NCBI RefSeq assembly: GCF_016429005.1
Contig: NZ_JAELTV010000023.1
Coordinates: 1 to 36,006 of the forward strand
DNA from: Pedobacter sp. ASV19
GTDB taxonomy: Bacteria > Bacteroidota > Bacteroidia > Sphingobacteriales > Sphingobacteriaceae
Reading direction: 5' to 3'
DNA length: 36,006 nt
Both the position numbers and the translations under genes were made by a program. Within the stretch, counting starts at the first letter, position 1, and each line of letters starts with the position of its first letter. Of this stretch, positions 24,401-30,147 are shown piece after piece. The notes beneath the pieces were generated by a model, which saw only the letters and a list, made by a program, of their open reading frames with translations, searched no databases and was not told where the DNA came from.

Positions 24401-24551
24401 TATTGTGGGTGGAACTGTATTTTCTCTGGTCCTTACCCTTTTTGTGATCCCGGCAATTTACTCCTACTGGTCTAAAGAACATAAAGAAAACACAGATCTT
24501 CAAAACTCCTTAAAGGCTGCACTAGAAAATGAATCCAATGAAACCATTTAA
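21438..24551 (+). CDS. RND efflux pump, inner-membrane permease (AcrB/HAE1-like)
   Basis: 1037 residues with the classical duplicated RND layout: TM1 'SIKRPVLAIVMNLMILLFGVIGYNFL', a large periplasmic loop, TM2-6, a second periplasmic loop, and TM8-12. Proton-relay residues are intact: two adjacent Asp in 'ATGLVVDDGIVVTEN' (TM4) and the Lys in 'IGLVTKNGILIVEFANQL' (TM10). The signature 'GVREYPNIDPTIVNVRTSYPGA' near the N-terminus fits the HAE1 (hydrophobic/amphiphilic efflux) rather than the heavy-metal branch. The start is 11 bp after the adaptor gene and the end overlaps the channel gene by 23 bp. It probably expels hydrophobic compounds by proton antiport; the substrate is not predictable. 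Confidence 0.96.
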   Translation: MSISTTSIKRPVLAIVMNLMILLFGVIGYNFLGVREYPNIDPTIVNVRTSYPGANADIIESQITEPLEKSINGIDGIRNISSSSNQGSSNITIEFNLDKNIDDAANDVRDKVSQAARSLPKDIDGNPVVSKADANSDAVITMTIQSDKRNVMQLSDYAENVIADRLQTITGVSTVQIQGQRKYAMRIRINPNKLASYGLTPQDIVAALDKENVELPSGKITGASTELVIKTLGKLTNEEEFNNLILKNDLDHVVKLKDVGYAELGSENEETVLRESGKPMVAVGLVPQPGANYLDISKEFYKRFEQLKKDVPQDIKLNISLDTTKFIKSSVTEVAETIILSLVLVILIIYLFFRDWAIAFRPLIDIPVSLVFTFFVMYIFGFSINVLSLLAIVLATGLVVDDGIVVTENIFKKVEEGYSPFEAAIKGSNEIFFAVISISITLAAVFLPVIFLQGFVGRLFREFGIVIGAAVLISAFVSLTLTPMLNAYLMKKTGHKKSRFYNFTEPYFVKLNDTYADKLNKFLDKRWLAAPIIIICMGLIVLFWKILPKETAPYDDRSAINMNITTPEGASFAYTDQFMMKISQMVADSVPEKKVNITITSPGFGGTASTNSGFVRMGLTDPDERHRSQAEIAAKLTKITRKYTEGKVVVTQQPTISVGRRGGLPINYIIQAQNFEKLREKVPLFMDEVSKDPTFTTSDVNLKFNKPEIDLTIDRAKAKNLGVSVQDIGLALQLGLSGQRFSYFFMNGKQYQVIGQFEVADRKDPLDLSSVYVRNDKNELIQIDNLVTAKEESSPPQLYRNNRFTAATVSAGLAPGKSIGEGIDAMDRISAKVLDESFSTDLGGESRDFRESASNTSFAFGLALLLVYLILAAQFESFKDPIIIILTVPMAVAGAFLSLWLFGQSWNIFSQIGTIMLIGLVTKNGILIVEFANQLKEQGKSVHDAIREAAVSRLRPILMTSLAIAIGALPIAMALGAAAKSRIGMGVVIVGGTVFSLVLTLFVIPAIYSYWSKEHKENTDLQNSLKAALENESNETI

Positions 24552-25848
24552 TTTCGTCCTTTGCCTGTTGGTCCTCCTGTACTTTAAACCCGCGCAGGCA
24601 CAGACTAAACTCAGCTTGCAGGAAGCCATTTCTATTGCCCTGCAAAACAATTACGACATCAAACTGATCAACAATAACCTGCAAATTGCAAAAAACAATG
24701 TAAACCCGGGGAATGCAGGTTTCCTTCCGGGTTTACAAGGGAGTTTTGGTACCACCGGCAGTAAGCAAAACACTGTACAGACCACTTCTACCGGTGTAGA
24801 AAAAGTAGCAGACGGGGTACGTAATACCAGCACCAACTATGGTGTTGCCCTGGACTGGACTATTTTTGATGGTTTTAAAATGTTTGCTACTTATGATAAA
24901 TTGAAAGAGTTGCAAAAGCAAGGAGAAGTCAATGCCAAGGCGACGATTCTGACCACGATAGCCAATGTGATCAGCACCTATTATAATGTGGTACGTCAGC
25001 AACGCCTGGTTACCGCTACAGACAGCACCCTGGACATTTCAAGGTTCCGTTTAAAGATCGCCAACAATAAGCTCCAGTTGGGAAAAGGGTCTAAACTTGA
25101 CGTACTGACTGCAACGGTAGACTACAATGCGGATACATCAGCCTATTTGCAACAGAAAAACCAATTACAGAATGTCATTGTTACGTTGAACCAGATCATG
25201 GCCAGAGACCTGAATACACCTGTCAGTGTGCATGAGGATATCGACATCCATAAAACCTTCATTTTCTCTGAACTGCAGGAACAAACGCTCCAGCTTAACC
25301 CCGATCTTCAGAATGCATTGATCAGCAAGAAAATTGCAGAGCTCAGTTTGAAAGAAGTAAAGGGACAGCGGTATCCTGTAGTAGCTGTGAACAGCGGTTA
25401 CGAATTTTCAAGGAGCGCCAACCCAACAGGCTTTAACCAAAAATTCAGAGGTCAGGGGATCACCTACGGACTAACGGCCAGCATGAATATTTTTAATGGA
25501 TTTTTACAGCGTCAGAATGAACGTAACGCTAAAGTTCAGGTGGCTTCTTCGCAACTCAGCATCGAGAAAACCAAACAGGATGTTCAAGCCCAGTTGCTCA
25601 CTGCTTTTCAAAATCATCAGGCCAACCTTGATCTGCTGAAAGTAGAAACAAACAATGTTGAAATAGCCCGGCAAAACCTGGACATCACCCTGGACAAATA
25701 CAGACTGGGTAGTATTGCTCCTTTGGAGCTGAGGGAAGCGCAAAGAAATTCTATTCAGGCCATCACCAGATTTTTAGATGCTCAGTATCAGGCTAAACTG
25801 ACTGAAATATCATTAAAAGAAATCAGTGGTACTTTGAATCTTCAATAA
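24529..25848 (+). CDS. TolC-family outer-membrane efflux channel
   Basis: 439 residues (436 from the second Met at 24538). The signal peptide is MKPFNFVLCLLVLLYFKPAQAQ. The mature protein opens with KLSLQEAISIALQNNYDIKLINNNLQIAKNN-type helix, the OEP repeat start, and shows the internal duplication of TolC: 'NPDLQNALISKKIAELSLKEVKGQRYP' repeats the theme, followed by 'FNGFLQRQNERNAKVQVASSQL' and 'LDKYRLGSIAPLELREAQRN'. It forms the outer-membrane exit duct for the RND pump encoded upstream, which its gene overlaps by 23 bp. No lipobox is present, unlike OprM-type channels. Confidence 0.93.
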   Translation: MNPMKPFNFVLCLLVLLYFKPAQAQTKLSLQEAISIALQNNYDIKLINNNLQIAKNNVNPGNAGFLPGLQGSFGTTGSKQNTVQTTSTGVEKVADGVRNTSTNYGVALDWTIFDGFKMFATYDKLKELQKQGEVNAKATILTTIANVISTYYNVVRQQRLVTATDSTLDISRFRLKIANNKLQLGKGSKLDVLTATVDYNADTSAYLQQKNQLQNVIVTLNQIMARDLNTPVSVHEDIDIHKTFIFSELQEQTLQLNPDLQNALISKKIAELSLKEVKGQRYPVVAVNSGYEFSRSANPTGFNQKFRGQGITYGLTASMNIFNGFLQRQNERNAKVQVASSQLSIEKTKQDVQAQLLTAFQNHQANLDLLKVETNNVEIARQNLDITLDKYRLGSIAPLELREAQRNSIQAITRFLDAQYQAKLTEISLKEISGTLNLQ

Positions 25849-25866
25849 GATGTTTAAATTTATCAA

Positions 25867-26721
25867 ATGATTTTAGTTGCAGATAGTGGTTCGTCCAAAA
25901 CAGACTGGATGGGATACAGTTCGGGAGAACCTGTTCGGTTCCATACCCAGGGAATCAACCCTTATTTTTTAAATGCTCAGGACATCTTCAAGCTCTTTTC
26001 CAGGAAAAAAGACCTGGGATTTAACCCGGAAGAGGTGAAAGAAATCTATTTCTTTGGGGCAGGCTGTTCTTCCCCGGATAAACATGAGGTCATTTCAAAT
26101 GGGTTATCTTTGTTTTTCACTAAGGCCTTCATTAGCGTAGAGCATGATCTGATGGGTTCTGCCTATGCCACTTGCGGAGATAAAGAAGGACTAACCTGCA
26201 TTCTGGGAACGGGCTCCAATATTTCTTATTATGACGGCGTTACAGTACACAACAGCAAGCATGGCCTGGGTTATGTGCTTGGAGATGAAGGTGCGGGCAC
26301 CCATCTGGGAAAGAAATTAGTGACCACCTATCTCTATGGACATATGCCGCAAGAGCTTGGTGTGTTGTTTGCCAAAGAGTATAACATTGACAAGGAAACG
26401 GTGATTACAAACGTATACCAAAACCCTTTTCCAAATACTTACCTGGCTTCTTTGAGCCGCTTCATGGTGAACCATACCGATCATCCTTTCATCATTCAGA
26501 TCTTACATGAGGTTTTTCAGGAATTTGTAGACACCAATATAAAAGACTACAGCAATTACAGATCGCTGGACTGCCATTTTGTTGGTTCTATAGCCTATTA
26601 CTACCAGGATATCCTCCGTAAAGTTTGTGAAGACAGTGGGGTACGGGTTGGAAAGATCTTACAGAAACCAATTGAAGGAATTTATAATTTTATTTTAAAA
26701 AAAGAGGGCATTCTTGCTTAA
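25867..26721 (+). CDS. N-acetylglucosamine kinase-like protein (BadF/BadG ATPase family)
   Basis: 284 residues with the actin-like ATPase fold. The phosphate-1 motif 'ILVADSGSSKTDWMGY' is at residues 2-17; 'GCILGTGSNISYYDG'-like phosphate-2 and 'GLGYVLGDEGAGTHLGKKL' follow in the order seen in N-acetylglucosamine kinases of Bacteroidota, and the C-terminal 'CHFVGSIAYYYQDILRKV' matches the adenosine-binding part. It would phosphorylate GlcNAc recovered from peptidoglycan or chitin. It begins 18 bp after the TolC-type gene, so it may ride on the efflux transcript, though the functions have no obvious link. The end of the coding sequence forms the left arm of the terminator at 26697-26735, and its stop overlaps the convergent gene by 4 bp. 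Confidence 0.82.
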   Translation: MILVADSGSSKTDWMGYSSGEPVRFHTQGINPYFLNAQDIFKLFSRKKDLGFNPEEVKEIYFFGAGCSSPDKHEVISNGLSLFFTKAFISVEHDLMGSAYATCGDKEGLTCILGTGSNISYYDGVTVHNSKHGLGYVLGDEGAGTHLGKKLVTTYLYGHMPQELGVLFAKEYNIDKETVITNVYQNPFPNTYLASLSRFMVNHTDHPFIIQILHEVFQEFVDTNIKDYSNYRSLDCHFVGSIAYYYQDILRKVCEDSGVRVGKILQKPIEGIYNFILKKEGILA

Positions 26722-26735
26722 GATCCCTCTTTTTT
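26697..26735. terminator. Bidirectional terminator embedded in two gene ends
   Basis: AAAAAAAGAGGG (26697-26708) pairs with CCCTCTTTTTTT (26725-26736), loop of 16 nt. The stem spans the last codons of the kinase gene and the last codons of the convergent 63-residue protein gene, so both coding ends are constrained by the same structure. Confidence 0.8.
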
Positions 26736-26909
26736 TTGCTCATTCCTTTTCTTTATAGACCTGACACCATAGGCTACACCTGCAGCCAGTAACACCACGG
26801 TGCCACCATCTATTGGCACATCAGGATCCCCTCCGGGAAGTCCAGGATCTTCAGCAATGGCATAATAAACAACGGAGATTAAATATATCATCAGGAATAA
26901 TCTTTTCAT
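26718..26909 (-). CDS. Mini-protein: signal peptide plus PID-type C-terminal sorting tail
   Basis: 63 residues: signal peptide MKRLFLMIYLISVVYYAIA, a 17-residue exposed stretch EDPGLPGGDPDVPIDGG, a hydrophobic helix TVVLLAAGVAYGVRSI and a basic tail KKRNEQKKEGS. This tripartite end (proline/aspartate motif, helix, basic tail) parallels PEP-CTERM and LPXTG sorting signals. From memory, Bacteroidota have a named PID-CTERM sorting domain family with this VPIDGG motif, but I cannot check the model here. Apart from the two sorting signals almost nothing is left of the protein, so it may be a marker, a processed peptide or a small membrane subunit. The start overlaps the stop of the upstream gene as ATGA (26909-26906), so translation is coupled to that T9SS-signal protein. 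Confidence 0.72.
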   Translation of the reverse strand: MKRLFLMIYLISVVYYAIAEDPGLPGGDPDVPIDGGTVVLLAAGVAYGVRSIKKRNEQKKEGS

Positions 26910-27682
26910 TCGTGTATAAGTTTTATGGTTTCAGAAACCGGATGTTGAAAGGGATCCAGAACTTGTAAAAAATAAATGCCCTGCCTTTGCTTACCACAAT
27001 CCAGCAGGAGTTCGTTCCGGTCAGCTATATAATTAAAGTGCCTGCTCCATACCAGGTTTCCTGACAGGTCTCTGATCAACACATCAAAGTCTTTTTGTGG
27101 ACTTTCTTTAAACCTTATCGTAAGTTTTTCTTTCCAGGGATTGGGGTAAGCAGTTAAAACTTTATCTTGATCTATGGCGGGTATTTCCCACTTTTCAGGG
27201 GGTCCAAAATGCAAAGTAAAACGCCTTCCGTCTGGGTTGGAATAAACACGGGTATCCATACCGAAATGATAGGCAGTACCCCTGGAAGATATAGACAGGA
27301 GATGCTTTTCCGCCTTATCCTCAAGTAGTACATCCATCCCCTCTATACGGAGCTGATATTGGTTTGAGGGGAAGCCTTTCACAAACAAGTCGTAGTCTAT
27401 GTTTCTCTTTAACACCGGCTGTTCCTGTATACTGAAACGTTGCTGGTTTGCACCAAGTACAGCAACTGAAATATAGCCTTCTCCTATCTTCAATGCATCC
27501 CGATCTTTAGCCTCCTCCCCGCCATCTTTCTTAAAAACCAAAATACATTGATCGGAAAAATCCCCGCAACTCAGGGTAATCTTTAACCGTCCCTCCTTGC
27601 TTTGGGCCAAACATAACGGACCAGCACAAATCAACCAAATCCACACATAAAAAAAACTTTTAAACACCACTTCCATACTCAT
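26906..27682 (-). CDS. Small secreted protein with T9SS type A sorting domain
   Basis: 258 residues. A signal peptide ('VVFKSFFYVWIWLICAGPLCLAQ') is followed by about 150 residues of beta-rich sequence containing 'SNPDGRRFTLHFG', and a C-terminal Por-type sorting domain (about 176-258): YPNPWKEKLTIRF, 'VLIRDLSGNLVW', 'LLLDCGKQRQGIYFLQV', 'SETIKLIHE'. Such domains direct proteins through the type IX secretion system to the cell surface. The middle part resembles the region that, in many large Bacteroidota surface proteins, comes directly before the sorting domain and after the 'LLGNPYAAAI' module. That module lies at the end of the upstream gene, which stops only 5 bp before this ATG in another frame. 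It therefore looks like the separated C-terminus of a larger ancestor that gained its own signal peptide. Confidence 0.82.
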   Translation of the reverse strand: MSMEVVFKSFFYVWIWLICAGPLCLAQSKEGRLKITLSCGDFSDQCILVFKKDGGEEAKDRDALKIGEGYISVAVLGANQQRFSIQEQPVLKRNIDYDLFVKGFPSNQYQLRIEGMDVLLEDKAEKHLLSISSRGTAYHFGMDTRVYSNPDGRRFTLHFGPPEKWEIPAIDQDKVLTAYPNPWKEKLTIRFKESPQKDFDVLIRDLSGNLVWSRHFNYIADRNELLLDCGKQRQGIYFLQVLDPFQHPVSETIKLIHE

Positions 27683-27687
27683 AGATA

Positions 27688-30045
27688 TTACCTATAATTT
27701 ACTTTACAATCTTCATCAAAAACTATAATCCCGCTTTTAAATCCATGGAGAACCCTAATAAAAAAACCAACCCCAGCGGGAATCACTTCATCCGGATCAT
27801 CACTCACCTTATATGCACCATTCAAAGGATCATATAACCAGACATAAGGACCGATATTTTCTTTATAAATGCGGCCCCACCTGATGGCGGCTGCATAGGG
27901 GTTCCCCAGCAGGTTAAATCCATCTCCTTCCTGTCCTCTGTCTTCATTATAAACTGCTAAGGCCAGCCTTCCTGTAAACAATCTGCCGGTGTAAGTCACT
28001 ACATAAGACGACGCATTGGAAAAGGGCGGGTTTTGAATCTGATGGCTATAGGCATCCGGAACAGTCCGGTCTCCTCGGGAAAACATAAAAAACCCTTTAC
28101 CCAACGGAAGCAGGGCCTGCATATTTGGAATTGGAAGATATTTCTGGGCCAGGGCTCCTGGCAGGCGCTGATCATGACTATAAAGGGTCGCTGCATTATT
28201 GGGGGAAGGATCAAAACCATTTAATGTTCCCCCCGGACCTGTAATAAAAGCGCTGTTTTTCAAAGCATAAAATCCATATTGAAGACTGGAGGTACAAACA
28301 GGCGAGCTTAAAAGCCTCCAACCTCTCCCATTCGAAGGCGCTGGAAATCCACCGGCAACAAAACATTGCACTTGTACATCTCCCAAAATCTCAGCCTCGC
28401 TGGTTCTCAGCGGAGCTAATGCGGCTGTCCTGTCTGCTGATGACAAGAGGGTCAATTGTCCGTTTGTATATAATCTTCCCCTGATCAGCGCTACGAGATC
28501 CAGGATATAGAAACTTCCTTCCAAGCTTACCTCGTCGGTCACAAATAAACGATCTAATTCCAGCATAGAAGTATTCGTCTTACCTGTTCCTGAAATTCTG
28601 ATCATTGGAGAGCCGCCTGAAAAAACCATTTTGTTTCCTCTGGCAACTAAGGAGATCTCCCCATTATTTTCGAGATTCCCTTTCAATCTGAACGCAATAT
28701 CTCCAGCTGTTCCTGAAAAGAGGCCAGAATTTATCTGAAGCTCTGCATAATGCTCCAGTTCCAGTCCGGCATAGAGGTATAGGGCCGAGTTTTTTTCCAG
28801 CAGCAATTTGTTCAAAACAACATTGCTGCGCAGTTCTGCCGTCTTCCCTTCTTTGATCCTGATGTTGCTATGATCAGAAGGTATTCTTCCTTTATCCCAA
28901 TTGACTGGCTCCTCCCAAAGGTTGTTTTTTACCCCAATAAAGGTAAATATCGAAGGTATGATTAGCGGACTGAATTCAGTAGATCCTATATTATAAAAGC
29001 CCGCAGGATTATTCTGGTTCTCATACTCGGTTTTTATCCATTCTAAAGTCTGCATGGTTTTTCCGACCCGAACCTCATCGAGCCTGCCCGACAGATAGAG
29101 GGTGCCTTCTTTTGTCCCCCCCAGAAACACCTGCCCTCCTATGCCCAGCCTGATGTTTACAGAAGATTTAGAGGCCACCGTAACCCCGTCTATATAGAGC
29201 CGGGCTTCTCCGTTGATTATCTTAGCAGCCACATAATGCCACACACCAGAAGATAAAGCTGCAGAACTGGTCAAAGACCAGGATGGGGAGGAACCATAGA
29301 ACCCTTCCAGGACCAAATTTCCAGACACATTTAATTTCAGCCGATACCCACCTTTCCCTGCACTTTCATTGGTCATAATCATTTGGTCAAGTCCAGCCCT
29401 GGCTGCCAATACCCAGACGGATAAAAAAAACTCTGTCCCAGTATCTCCAGAAAGTCTTTTTTCTGTTGAATTTCCACTCAGCAACAGTCCTTGCCCAATT
29501 TTCCCTTCGTTGCCCTCGTTAAGGTGCGTAATTGTTCTGTAATCAGCCCGCCAGAGCTCTTGTGCTGCAGAACCATCAGGATCGTGAAGCAGAGAGGCCC
29601 CGTAATAGAAATAAACCGCTGAAGGGGCTGTAATACTTTCCCTGGAAGCCAGAAAAGGCATCTGTACCCAACAGGTTAATTTTCCGGCCACCGGATCATA
29701 ATGGTCAAGCTGAATGTTCAGGGGGGTGACAGGATCTGCCGCATCTGCAACTGCAATATCCAATCCATTCGCATTAGATATTTTCGGATCAAAATTATCT
29801 CCATCAAACTTAAACTCCGGGCCTTCCAGGCTAATAAGTACCGGAAAACTCAGGAGCCCTGAATTCTCCTTCCCACTGGGTAACATTACAGGTCTTCCTT
29901 CTATTTTATTTTTATTGAAGGTAATTTTCTTTCTGCAGGAAAACCCTGCCATCCAGGGCTGGGCAGTACATTGAAATCCCCACGACAGAAATACCAATAC
30001 ACAAAGCCAGGAGGTTCTGGTTAATAAAATCCGGATAAACTTCAT
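27688..30045 (-). CDS. Large secreted surface protein with DUF2341- and LamG-like domains
   Basis: 785 residues. Signal peptide at the N-terminus (MKFIRILLTRTSWLCVLVFL ... CTAQ). A DUF2341-like region (about 55-150: 'KFDGDNFDPKISNANGLDIAV', 'LTCWVQMPFL', 'AVYFYYGA') is followed by a LamG/concanavalin A-like domain (about 175-340: 'LSVWVLAARAGLDQMI', 'GVWHYVAAKIINGEARLYIDG', 'LSGRLDEVRVG'), a G8-like 'NNLWEEPVNWDKGRIPS' segment with beta repeats, and a C-terminal module 'GDGFNLLGNPYAAAIRWGRI'. It ends at FDEDCKVNYR with no sorting domain of its own. LamG-type domains usually bind glycans or proteins. It is the first gene of a tight three-gene operon (5-bp gap, then an ATGA overlap). Substrate and partners are unknown. 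Confidence 0.82.
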   Translation of the reverse strand: MKFIRILLTRTSWLCVLVFLSWGFQCTAQPWMAGFSCRKKITFNKNKIEGRPVMLPSGKENSGLLSFPVLISLEGPEFKFDGDNFDPKISNANGLDIAVADAADPVTPLNIQLDHYDPVAGKLTCWVQMPFLASRESITAPSAVYFYYGASLLHDPDGSAAQELWRADYRTITHLNEGNEGKIGQGLLLSGNSTEKRLSGDTGTEFFLSVWVLAARAGLDQMIMTNESAGKGGYRLKLNVSGNLVLEGFYGSSPSWSLTSSAALSSGVWHYVAAKIINGEARLYIDGVTVASKSSVNIRLGIGGQVFLGGTKEGTLYLSGRLDEVRVGKTMQTLEWIKTEYENQNNPAGFYNIGSTEFSPLIIPSIFTFIGVKNNLWEEPVNWDKGRIPSDHSNIRIKEGKTAELRSNVVLNKLLLEKNSALYLYAGLELEHYAELQINSGLFSGTAGDIAFRLKGNLENNGEISLVARGNKMVFSGGSPMIRISGTGKTNTSMLELDRLFVTDEVSLEGSFYILDLVALIRGRLYTNGQLTLLSSADRTAALAPLRTSEAEILGDVQVQCFVAGGFPAPSNGRGWRLLSSPVCTSSLQYGFYALKNSAFITGPGGTLNGFDPSPNNAATLYSHDQRLPGALAQKYLPIPNMQALLPLGKGFFMFSRGDRTVPDAYSHQIQNPPFSNASSYVVTYTGRLFTGRLALAVYNEDRGQEGDGFNLLGNPYAAAIRWGRIYKENIGPYVWLYDPLNGAYKVSDDPDEVIPAGVGFFIRVLHGFKSGIIVFDEDCKVNYR

Positions 30046-30046
30046 A

Positions 30047-30070
30047 AAGGGTATAATAAAAAATACCCTT
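30047..30070 (-). promoter_or_regulatory. Leader hairpin abutting the start of the LamG surface protein gene
   Basis: On the minus strand AAGGGTAT (30070-30063) pairs with ATACCCTT (30054-30047) across an 8-nt loop, one base before the ATG at 30045. Any ribosome-binding site would be inside the stem. No T run follows, so it is not a terminator for the upstream ATPase gene. It resembles in place and stem core (GGGTA / TACCC) the hairpin at 17750-17770. Confidence 0.4.
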
Positions 30071-30147
30071 CAAGTGTAGGAAATAGTTATTAAAAGAAAA
30101 ATTATTTACAAAATAAATCCATAAAAATAACTTTAGAGAAATTAAAA

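Noticed and set aside
27682-27690. Simple frameshift splitting one T9SS protein gene
   Set aside because: The downstream frame starts with its own well-formed signal peptide immediately after the upstream stop. A single indel would not produce this, so genuine gene fission is preferred, pending read-level confirmation.
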